From Ursus arctos (lineage: Eukaryota > Chordata > Mammalia > Carnivora > Ursidae), in NCBI RefSeq assembly GCF_023065955.2, contig NW_026622997.1:23540001-23604000 (forward strand): a stretch of 64,000 nucleotides of DNA, read 5' to 3'. The position numbers and the translations under genes are program-made. Each line of letters begins with the position of its first letter. The first letter of the stretch is position 1. This document shows, in pieces, positions 24,200-33,660 of this stretch. The notes beneath the pieces were generated by a model. It saw nothing but the letters and a program-made list of their open reading frames with translations, was not told the origin of the DNA and ran no database searches.

Positions 24200-24491
24200 T
24201 TACTTGCCAATTATAAAAGTGTAGCTTGCAGATTGTAGACCGTTTGGGAAATACAATTTAAAAGTCACCTGTACCCCCTTATGTAGTGGTTACCGTGGTT
24301 AAGATGCTGGTATATGACTTTTCCAATCTTTTTTCTGTATTGGTTTCTCTTTTACATAGATGAAATTGTTTTGTAGTATTTTTGTATCTTACTTGAAAAA
24401 AACAATTGAGTTTAATATATGGTATATTAATTTTAAATGGCTGCATAATGTTTCATTTTATAGATCTGTAATTTATGTACATTCTTTGGCC
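24200..24491 (-). mobile_element. Old L1M, antisense, left half of a split element
   Basis: Antisense L1M wording: 'tttgtatcttacttgaaaaa', then 'aaatggctgcataatgtttc' near 24436. It is interrupted by the younger L1 at 24506 and resumes at 25305. Confidence 0.65.
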
Positions 24492-24505
24492 AAGTACTTA
24501 GATTT
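24492..24505. repeat. Target-site duplication of the inserted L1 (left copy)
   Basis: aagtacttagattt, repeated exactly at 25291-25304, flanks the L1 between them. Confidence 0.93.
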
Positions 24506-25290
24506 ATTTATTTATTTATTTACTTATTAATGTTTTTTTAATTACATTATGTTAGTCACCATACAGTACATCCCTGGTTTCCGATGTAAAGTTCGATGAT
24601 TCATCAGTTGCGTATAACACCTAGTGCACCATGCAATACGTGCCCTCCTTACTACCCATCACCAGTCTGTCCCATTCCCCCACCCGCCTCCCCTCTGAAG
24701 CCCTCAGTTTGTTTCTCAGAGTCCATAGTCTCCCATGCTTCACTCCCCCTTCTGATTACCCCTCTTTCTTTATCCCTTTCTTCCCCTACCGATCTTCCTA
24801 GTTCTTATGTTCCATAGATGAGAGAAATCATATGATAATTGTCTTTCTCTGCTTGACTTATTTCACTTAGCATTATCTCCTCCAGTGCCGTCCATGTTGC
24901 AGCAAATGTTGAGAACTCGTTCTTTCTGATAGCTGAGTAATATTCCATTGTATATATGGACCACAGCTTCTTAATCCAGTCATCTGTTGAAGGGCATCTC
25001 GGCTCCTTCCACGATTTAGCTATTGTGGATAATGCTGCTATGAACATTGGGGTGCATATGGCCCTTCTCTTCACTACGTCTGTATCTTTGGAGTAAATAC
25101 CCAGTAGTGCAATGGCTGGGTCATAGGGTAGCTCAATTTTTAACTTTTTAAGGGACTTCCACACTGTTTTCCAGAGTGTTGGTACCAACTTGCATTCCCA
25201 CCAACAATGTAGGAGGGATCCCCTTTCTCCACATCCTCTCCAGCAATTGCTGTTTCCTGCCTTGTCCATTTTTGCCATTCTAACTGGCGC
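24506..25290 (-). mobile_element. Carnivore L1, antisense, 5'-truncated, with TSDs
   Basis: On the - strand the element is ORF2 C-terminal coding sequence, a 3' UTR and an AT-rich tail (TTTATTTATTTA units at the + strand left edge). It is severely 5'-truncated (about 785 bp remain) and flanked by perfect 14-bp duplications, the signature of target-primed reverse transcription. It lies inside an older antisense L1M. The relatively intact frame and clean duplications suggest a carnivore-lineage insertion. Confidence 0.93.
24805..25278 (-). pseudogene. L1 ORF2 C-terminal remnant (157 codons open)
   Basis: The last part of the L1 ORF2 protein (endonuclease/reverse transcriptase) is open for 157 codons and ends at what looks like the natural ORF2 stop. 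It includes the C-terminal cysteine-rich motif C-x3-C-x7-H-x4-C: CWRGC at codons 12-16, His24 and Cys29. After it come the conserved [14 protein letters not shown] and STDDWIKKLW stretches. The endonuclease and reverse transcriptase domains are missing through 5' truncation, so it cannot be functional. The first ATG is just an internal methionine. Confidence 0.93.
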
Positions 25291-25304
25291 AAGTACTTAG
25301 ATTT
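25291..25304. repeat. Target-site duplication of the inserted L1 (right copy)
   Basis: aagtacttagattt, identical to 24492-24505. The next base is a T, so in element orientation the site reads AT/AAAA, close to the L1 endonuclease preference. Confidence 0.93.
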
Positions 25305-25660
25305 TATCCAATGTGTCACTTACTACAATAAGTATATTATAACCATCAAATAAATCAGCATGTTTGGATATAAGTCTTTGTGTTCATTTCTGGTTATTAT
25401 GTATTAAGCAGATCAGATTCCCAAAGGTGGAACTTGGGGTCAAAGAGTGAGCATTTTAAGAACTCTAGGTACATTTTGTCTCATTGTTCTCTAGACAAAA
25501 AGTATCCATCAGCCTCCTTACCAGTAGTGTATGAGAGTGAGGGGGAGACGCTTTTCTCTCCTGTGCTTTTGGAATTACCAATTTTGTCTTTGCTAATTTG
25601 GGATGATAGCTCATTGTTTTAATATGTTTAATTACCAATGAAATCAGTATTTTTAAATTT
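25305..25660 (-). mobile_element. Old L1M, antisense, right half of the split element
   Basis: It resumes antisense L1M wording: 'tggaacttggggtcaaagag' (about 25429), then 'gcctccttaccagtagtgta' (about 25512) and 'ttgtctttgctaatttggga' (about 25584). Confidence 0.65.
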
Positions 25661-26818
25661 ATTTGGGTTTCTTACCATTTGTATTGTGTTTATTTTAGAC
25701 TTCATGTTTTTCAAGTATATTCATATGAGCTTGTATATTGAGAAACAGCTATAAGAACTTTCAGAGTTAGGACTTCTTTATCATGCTCATGCAAACGGTT
25801 ATAAGAGTAAATTTTACTTTCAAATTTTGAGAAAAGCTTTTGCAGATCTAATATGAATTCATTTAATAATATTCCTATGTACCCACCATTGTCTGCTTGA
25901 GTATTTTCATGAGCATTAAAAAAAAAAAGAGGAAATTGAGATTGTGGTATGCTGTAATTATTTTGCTCCTAAATAATGACAAATATATTTTTAAAATAAG
26001 ATGAAATATTTATCCAAGGGACTAGACAGTAATGACTTTCAAATTCTTAGGAGCTATGGGTGAGTTAGATGCTTTGTGACTGCTGCCCTAGAGGTTTTGT
26101 GGTTCACATTTGTAAGCTACCATTTGTTGTCCTGTCCCTTGTCTTTGGCTCTCTCCAGCTTTTCTTTCTGAATCCTTGGACTAGTTCCTGCGGAAACTAT
26201 GAGTTCACAGTGGTGCCCTCTGGGCCAGGGCATCTCTGGGCCAGCAGATCGCGAGCAGCCGCTGCTGGCTGAGTGCAGGTGCATGTGCAGATGGCCTGGT
26301 GGGGCCAGCCTGCCTTCTGCTTGGTGGTGCCGGAGAGGTGATGGATAATGCAGCTCACTCCGCATAATGGTCTGAGGCCAGGGGAGCAGGAGGACCAGGC
26401 GAAGTGAAAGGCCGAGCTGGCAGAAGAAACATACACACTTAATTCACTCCGTAGTTTTATTAAACACCCTTATTAGTGCTCTTCACCAGCGGCCTCAGCA
26501 CTTGCTAGTTTGTCTTCTTGCCTCCTCTCTTGCCTGTGTCTTCAGAGGGAGGTGAGAATCATAGATGAGGAGGAAAGGGCTGAAGGCAGCCATCCTGAGT
26601 TGGAGCGGGTATTTAGTAGTCAGTGCTTATTACATACTGTAGCGTGGACTCCAAGGCAGTGTAAGGGCAGCTCATTACGTGCCTCGATCCATTTTTTTGT
26701 TCTTTCTTTCTTCCTAGTTGTCTCCGAAATGGGGAGTAGAGGAACCAGGGCACTGCTTTCGCTTGTTGTTAATACTAGGACACTGGGACATTTACATAGA
26801 TTTCTGTCTGCCTATTAC
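25661..26818. other. Unique intronic block with a GC-richer island
   Basis: The stretch at about 26070-26430 is richer in G and C than its surroundings. It yields overlapping short frames on both strands, but none shows a known domain, and CpG dinucleotides are not dense enough by eye to call a CpG island. Confidence 0.4.
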
Positions 26819-26835
26819 GAGTTTTTCCTTTTTTA

Positions 26836-27067
26836 AAGATTTTTTTTAAAAAAAGATTTATTTATTTATTTGAGAGATAGACAGAGTGCGCATGAGAGAG
26901 CAAGTGCATGAGAGGGGAAGGGACAAAGGGAGAGGGAGAGATGCTCTCTAGCAGACTCCCCACTGAGAGCAGAGTCTGTCATGGGGCTTGATCCCACGAC
27001 CCCAAGTCATGACCCGACCCAAAATCAAGAGTCAGATGCTCAACCGACTGAACCACCCAGGTGCCCT
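26836..27067 (-). mobile_element. Can-SINE, antisense, older subtype
   Basis: Left T/A-rich tail with GATTTATTTATTTATTTGAGAG, a GA-rich body, and a reverse-complement head ending ctgaaccacccaggtgccc. On the - strand box B is GATCAAGCC. Perfect 17-bp target-site duplications gagtttttccttttttA lie at 26819-26835 and 27068-27084. Confidence 0.94.
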
Positions 27068-27084
27068 GAGTTTTTCCTTTTTTA

Positions 27085-28043
27085 GAAATTTTTCTTCTAA
27101 GTCAGACTTCATAGAGTACGTACGATGACATGAAGTCGAGGACCGTTCACACTCTCTCTTTGCCAGGATTTTACTCTGAATTTAAAAATGTCAAAATGAC
27201 TAAAGACTTCAGAAATGGCTAGCATGGAAATATTCTCAGTTTGTTTTTTAACCTCAGGGTTCACCTGAAGTGTCATAACTTTCAAGGTAGTTTTCTGTTT
27301 GGAGTCCCAAGCATCAGGGGATCTTGTGAATTCTGTCTACAACTAATAAATAAGTGTAATTTGTCTCTGGTTTTCTTCATCTTTACTTCTTTTAAATGCT
27401 TATCTATAATGTTCAAAACAGCTCTGGGCTTTTGATTTGGTATTCCACAGAATTTCTGTCTGTGTCACAGAGGAGTTAGTTTTTGGAACTCTGAAATTTC
27501 ATTATCCTTAGAGTTTGAAAGTTGTGAAGCCTAAAGTGAAAGCCAGTGTAGAAAGCTCACTGCTAGGGAATATAGCTCTGAAACTTTACAGTAATTATCA
27601 GTTTGTGTTTTTTCCCTTAGGACAAGTTACTTTTTGAGGCTTCATTTTTCGGGGATTGTTGTTGGTGGTGGTGTTTATAGCAGGCCAGAACGTAAATCTA
27701 TCTTTAACAAAACCTTCTGGATAAATTTGGAAAACCAGTATTTTGAGGGGTCACAATTAAGAGAAGGTGGGAGCTGCCCACAGTGTTAAGGGAAAGTCAG
27801 AACTTGCAGCAGAGCTAGGCGTGAGATCTCAGCTGCCATCGGAAGGGGTGGCCCTTCAGGCTCTAAGACAGCCTCTCACTTGTCATCCTCTGTTCTCATT
27901 TCCATAACATATATTTTAAGTGTGAAAATATTTATGCCTTTTCTGGTTAGTCAGACACCATGTCTGATACTTTATCCACTTGAGATAAGGTGATTCTTGT
28001 TACTCAGATCAGGTCACTGAAATCCCTCAAAGTCTAAACTTGT
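27085..28043. other. Unique intronic sequence, no feature seen
   Basis: Nothing recognised; short GTTGTTGGTGGTGGTG run at about 27656-27675. Confidence 0.45.
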
Positions 28044-28053
28044 AGAACTCTCA
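28044..28053. repeat. Target-site duplication of RPL9 retrocopy (left)
   Basis: agaactctca, repeated at 28788-28797 after the decayed A tail. Confidence 0.8.
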
Positions 28054-28787
28054 CTTAGCTCTTTGCCACATCAACTGCAAGAATGAAGACCATTCTCAGC
28101 CCTGAGACTGTTGATATTCCAGAAAATGTCCACATCACTCTGAAAGGACACACTGTTACTCTGAAGGGCCCCAGAGGAACCCTGTGAAGGGACGTCAGTC
28201 CATCAATGTAGAACTGAGTCTCCTTGGAAAGAAGAATGGGCTCCGAGTTGACAAATGGCAGGACTGGAACAGAACTGGCTACAGTCCGCACTATCTGCAG
28301 TCAAGTACAGAACATGGTCAAGGGCGTTGCACTGCGTTTCCGCTACAAGATGAGGTCCGTGTGTGCTCGCTTCCCCATCAACGTTGTTGTTCAGGAGAAG
28401 GGTTCTCCTGTTGAAATCTGGAATCTCTTGGGTGAACAGTACATCTGCGGGGTTCGGATGAAGCCAGGTGTTGCTTATTCAGTATTGCAAGCCCAGAAAG
28501 AGGAGTTGGTGCATGAAGGAAATGACATCGAACTCGTATCAAACTCAGCTGCTTTGGTTCAGCAAGCCACAACAGCTAAAAACAAGGATATCAGAAGAAT
28601 TTTGGATGGTGTCTATGTTTCTGAAAAGGAGCAGTTGAGCAGGCTGATGAGTAAGATCTAAGCCGTCTGGAATCAGCAAGATGCCGGATGATTTTTCAGA
28701 CTTATTTGTGATATTCGAAAGATACAATGAAAGCTGTATTGATTTCAGGCTTTTTCTTAAAACAACAACAACAACAGCAACAACAGC
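28054..28787 (+). pseudogene. RPL9: RPL9 processed pseudogene
   Basis: An intronless copy of the mRNA for large-subunit ribosomal protein L9 (uL6). It begins with a 5' UTR-like CTCTTTGCC at about 28059, then ATG at 28083 with MKTILS, VDIPENV and KGPRGTL readable in frame. Codon 35 is TGA (28185-28187) where the gene has arginine. A 1-base loss follows soon after and restores part of the protein only in another frame. Further indels lie near 28230-28275. The middle and end are then open to 28661 ([46 protein letters not shown]). Another 1-base loss near 28627 removes the normal C-terminus. A 3' UTR-like tail, a decayed A tail (28760-28787, CAA-type units) and 10-bp target-site duplications prove retroposition. 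It sits in the CDKAL1 intron in sense orientation. Function is not expected. Confidence 0.95.
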
Positions 28788-28797
28788 AGAACTCTCA
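28788..28797. repeat. Target-site duplication of RPL9 retrocopy (right)
   Basis: agaactctca, identical to 28044-28053; it directly follows the (CAA)n-like remnant of the A tail. Confidence 0.8.
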
Positions 28798-30184
28798 GCT
28801 GTTTGAACTCTGTGTTTTATCAAGACAAAGAAGAACAGCCACTTTTCCTCTTTCTCAGAAACACAGAGTGAGGAACAGGACAAATGGCCAAATCTCTTTC
28901 CAGATAGATGTGTTTCTTTCACGACAGGCGTTCCGTACGTAATTCCTTGTAGTTAATGTGCCTCCGGTTGATGTACCTGTAGCACTACATGCAATAGCGG
29001 CCTTACTCTCCACCTGTGACTTCCCGAAAGGTCAAGACCACGGACGTACTATCACCTTCTCTTGTCACGTCTCATCCATTTAATGAGGGCGCTTGAAGTC
29101 TAAACTAAAAGCTTTTCTTAAGACCTACTTATACTTCAACTTGGAGGTCCTTACCTCAGAACAGTTCCTTGTTTCATTAACTTGTAAATAGTCATGCTTG
29201 GCACGAGTCTTATTCGAGAGCCTATAGCTACGTTCCTAGGAGTCACAGTTTTAATTCTGGATGCAGGAAGAATCCCTTGAGTTCCACAGAAAGAGAAGAG
29301 TGGACCTCTCTACCTGTGCGTCAGGATGCTGTCTTTGCAGTTGTGCAGAGAAGGTTCTGCTCCCACATCGTCTGCATATTCTCCTTGTTTATGTTAATTT
29401 TGTGATGAAGCATCAGCTGGGCAGAGATCATAGGAACCGGAGTTACTTTGATGCCAGGGCGAGAGATGTCCCTTTGCCCTTTCTCCAAACAGCCCATGAA
29501 GGTAATGAAATATGTCCTGACCCCTTATGGTGAAATGCATAAGAACCAGAATGAAGGCCTTTTCCAGTGCTTTTCACCTCTAGCAAAAAAGTGGAAAATC
29601 TTTTTAAGTCCCTGTGTAATGCAGAGCTGCTTCTTTCCTAACCAGTAATTTTGAGACAGAGATACATAGTATGTGTTTTTAAGGACTGTGTCTGGGAAAA
29701 AATCAAGTTGTCCAGTGCCTTCAGAACTGGATGTTCTTATGCTTCTAGACAAAATTTGATACTGATAGGAATATCCGGAATTATTTCTTAGAAGATGTCT
29801 AGGACATTTGGCCTACCATCCAGTGGCCCTTTATCATCAGTTGGATCTCTTCTCTATAATGTTCCTTTTTGTTCCAGCCGGGTGAAGGGCTTGCTATAAA
29901 AATCATCCTCTAAGACTGCTCAGGTTAGAGGTTCATCCAGATGTCCATAAATACACACCGTTTTCTTGAGCTGAGCTCAGTTGTCAGGGCATAGTTGGAG
30001 AAGGTGGTATTTCTACACCATAGGGAGCTTTGGTTTTTTTCCTTTCTGCTAACTCAGTTGCACCACCACGTTTCTCGATTGTCGATCCTGCTACTTCCAT
30101 CATTCTTTTGCTCCCCTTTTCTCTGGCCATGCAGGTGTTATCAGGATTGCCACCCATTCTGCTCGAGTTGTGTGCAAGCCCTCC
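28798..30184. other. Unique intronic block
   Basis: No gene, RNA or repeat recognised. Frames at 29261-29533 and 29448-29648 have no known domain. Confidence 0.42.
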
Positions 30185-30480
30185 TGGTTTTCACTGATAC
30201 TTTCTTGTGGTACAATACACATAACATATAATTTACCATTTTAAGCATTTTAAAAAATTCATTAAGCACATTCCCATTGTGGTGTAAGCATCACAACTGC
30301 CCATCCCTAGAGCTTTTTCATCTTCCCAGACTGAAACCCCATCCCCTTTAAACAATAACTTTCCATTCCCCCTTCCTCCCAGTCCCTGGTAATCCCTGTT
30401 CTACTTCCTGTTTTGTCAGTTTGATAGTTCCACATACCTCCTATAAGTGGATTCACTGATACTTTTAAAGTAGATCTGAA
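30185..30480 (-). mobile_element. L1M 3' UTR fragment, antisense
   Basis: Typical antisense wording of mid-age L1 3' UTRs: 'ttgtggtacaatacacataa', 'ataatttaccattttaagc', then 'agctttttcatcttcccaga' and 'tcccagtccctggtaatccc'. It ends with 'tcctataagtggattcact'. Confidence 0.78.
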
Positions 30481-33039
30481 AAAGCCACTGCCATGTTTCT
30501 GGAATCTGTGGCTTATCTCACCAGTGCAGTACACATTTTTTCTTGCAGCTCTGGGCCCACAGGCGTTCCTCCTGGACTGACCAGCCAGGAGCGAGGCAGA
30601 AGCACATGGGGAGACCCCAGAAATGATGGGCCTTCCTCCTTTAAATAAATACTGATCCTGAGAAGTCATCTAAAAATGAAATAGCCTTCTTCCCCATAGT
30701 TGTACAACCCTCGTGGCTCCAGTGTTGTCCTTACAAAAGAGGGAGAGTTTTAGGTTACTCAGCCTTTACCTGGGCTCCAAGGCAAGGCTCCAAGGATTCT
30801 TCAGGGTAGACTGGGAATTCTTCAGGGAATCACATAGCTAAAGGCATCTGAAATTAGTGAAGAAAATAAAACCCATTCTTGAGAAAACAAAAATTGGAAG
30901 TTAGCTGAACAGGAGGACCTTTTCCTCTGGCTGTCTCTAAAGCTAGTAGACAGACATTTTTGCTTTGAAACCCCTCCCCCCCATTTTTTTTTTTTTTAAA
31001 TCTCCATCGTTTCATGCTTGGATTAAAGGGAAGAAAAAGATGTTTTATGTTTAAAAGTTTTTAAATGTTTTAACAAAATTATTTACATTTTGACCAGGTA
31101 GCTCTAAAATTATTTCCAGTGGAAGGTCTATGAAGTTGAAAGATATTGTCACGGAATAAGAACTTCTATCTCATGTGAGTCAGTGCTGTGTGACCCTCTT
31201 ACTACTTTTGATAAGTAATCCATGACCCTGTCTGCTGCCCATTTTCTTTCCAGCATTCTCCAGTTAGGACCTGACTCAACCACTATGTGATGAACAATAT
31301 TTTGTATGATGTGAGGACTCAGCAGCCATTTTTCATAATGTTCATTTGTAATTCATTACAACATTTTCCATGTCTGCTCATGAGGGTTAAAAACAATTAC
31401 TGTGCATTGCTTTATCAGAAGATTGACTACTGAGATGGTACTCTAACCTTTCTCGGCATTGCTGGTGACTCTGTAGAATGTTATTTTCTTGTACCAGTTC
31501 ATTCAAGATGAAAAAATATTCACCAAATACAAAAAGGAGGAAAATCGGTCATTCTTTTCCAGGGCTGGATGAACTGGAAACTATACTAGTGTGAAGAAGC
31601 TGTAAAAACATGGCTGAAATAACAGACTTCGTTTAAAAAATAAAGCAAAATCTAACTGTACTGAGGTGTACAGATGATTCACATTTTTAGGTAAAATGGT
31701 TTGATATAAAAAAAATGCACCATGCATCACTGTGTGCAAATAACGGCTCCTCGAAGAAAGTTTTGGTTTCTGCTTTGGGTCAGATGTTTGAAATGTCAAC
31801 TGAATTGTATTTCCTGATAGTTACCTTTCTAAAACAGATAAAATTGGATGTGGTATTTAGAAGAAACTAGAAGGCCGGTTTTTTTGGGGGGGGAAATACA
31901 AATTGTGTGACTTAAGGGAAAACTAACTTTTAATAGAAAAAAACAATAGTTGCTTGACTGTTGATTACTCAGGGCTATGGTTGTTAATAATTTTAGGGTC
32001 ATAGACTATTTTAATAATCTGATAAGACCTAAGGCCATTCTCCTCCTACCAAAAAGAAACCCATTCACAAACGTGAAGTTTTCATACAATTTCATTCACA
32101 GTTTTGGAAGGCCACACTTGAATGTCAAGTTTGAAACTCTTTCTGTAACATGACTTGATGTGAATGAGCTTTGTCATTCACAACACTTAGTTTTTGCCAA
32201 ACAAGTTCAACGTGGGGAAGTTCTTCTTTGCAAGACTCAAATCACATTTGTCCACATAAAGATATTTATTAATCATTCATCAGTGAAGCAGGCTCAAAAC
32301 AATTAATACAGTTTGTTACATAAGCTTGATGAGGGTTCAGATCGCTGTCCTCATAGGTGCCTTGACTACCGCTTTGTAGGAAAGGTTCGGCCAGGCAGAC
32401 CCAGTGACCTTTTAGAAGTAGGATTCTCTTACCTTTATACTTGACATTAGGCAGCAGAGAATCCTCCTAAACCCATAACAGGACTTTTAGAGCTTAAGTT
32501 TTGAGAGTCGTCTTTAAGGGTAAAGGCTGCAGGCCTCACTAATTCTTAAGCCCTGTTCACTGAGAAGTGTGTAGTGTCTCTGAATATTTTAGTCCGTCTA
32601 CATTTCTTGAATACTGTAACTTTCAATAAATGACCGTCCCTTTTTAGCAAGAATCCCACCAGCCAACACACTACGGTTTTTCCCCATAAGAACTCACTTC
32701 TGACATTTAGTATACTAATTAGCGAATGTAAGCTGTTATTTGAGATATTTATAATGAAGTATTTATAGTAGCTGCTTCTGGAACGGGGATTCTGATTAGA
32801 TTGCTCCAGGCTTTGCATTCTTGAGTAGGGCAACTGAGTGCCCTTAGACTTGAGTTTGAGCTACAGAAACATCTCCTCCTTTATGCTCAAGTATTTTAAA
32901 GGAACTGACGTTGTGACAGCAGATAATAATTTGTATTCTTTATGTCAGTGAGGCACCTTGTTCCATGCATACCTGCTTGTAATCATTTCCTGTCAGTCTC
33001 AGTTTTGTGGTGGTCCAGTGTGTTCGCATTGACCCTGTC
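30481..33039. other. Unique AT-rich intronic block
   Basis: No repeat or gene recognised in about 2.5 kb. A T run lies at about 30984-30998 and a G run at 31886-31893. Confidence 0.42.
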
Positions 33040-33122
33040 TCCTGGTGGGGCCCCCAGTGCATTGTATTGTACGTGGTTTCGGTATAGTGACTGATCAGTG
33101 AATTTTGGTTGAATGAATGAAT
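33040..33122 (+). mobile_element. L2 3' end fragment
   Basis: It has 'ccccagtgcattgtattgta' followed by 'ttggttgaatgaatgaat', the usual L2 3' terminus. Short and diverged. Confidence 0.55.
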
Positions 33123-33149
33123 ATTCAGAGTCCCCAGTGAGCAAGTTTT

Positions 33150-33660
33150 TAAACAGTCTTTTTATTTGATATTAATTTTCACTTTACAGAGAGGTTGCAG
33201 AGATCGAATTCATGTATTCGCATCACCCAGTTTCCCCTCTTGGTACCTGTTCATCACTACAGCGCATTTGTTGCAAGTGAGAAATTACCACTGGTGCATT
33301 ACTGTTAACTAAACACCACGCTGTATTCAGATTTCACTAGTTTTCCCTAATGTCCCTTTTCTGCCCCAGGATGTCATCTAGGGTGCTCCACTGCATTTAA
33401 TTATCTTGCCCTCCTAGTGTCCTCTGGTCTGCAGCGGCCTCTCAGACTACCCTTGTTTTTGACAGTTTTGAGGAGCACTGTTTTGTTAGAAGGTCAGCAG
33501 CTTTGTAGAATGCCCTTCAATTTGGGTTTGTCTGATGTCTTTCTCCTATTTAGAGTGGGGTCGTAGGTTTTTGGGAGGAGGACCACAGAGGTGAAGTGCC
33601 GCTCTCATTACATCACATCAGAGGTACACTCTAAACAATTTTATTTCTCATGTTTCAATC
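33150..33660 (-). mobile_element. L1M 3' UTR fragment, antisense (orientation inferred)
   Basis: The same old L1M 3' UTR family as at 15466: 'catcacccagtttcccctct', 'ttcagatttcactagttttc', then 'ttttgacagttttgaggagc' and 'gtagaatgcccttcaatttg'. It ends with 'ttttgggaggaggaccacag' and 'gaagtgccgctctcattaca'. Confidence 0.72.

Noticed and set aside
24805..25278. 157-codon frame as a host gene
   Set aside because: It is the C-terminal end of L1 ORF2 in a 5'-truncated insertion with target-site duplications.
26069..26436. CpG island or promoter
   Set aside because: G+C is locally higher but CpG density is low by eye and no exon or initiator context is visible.
28224..28661. 145-codon frame as a real ribosomal protein gene
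   Set aside because: The copy lacks introns, has a stop at codon 35, frameshifts, a decayed A tail and flanking duplications, so it is an RPL9 retropseudogene.
28727..28942. Poly-glutamine-encoding frame
   Set aside because: The glutamine run is the decayed A tail (CAA/CAG units) of the RPL9 retrocopy.
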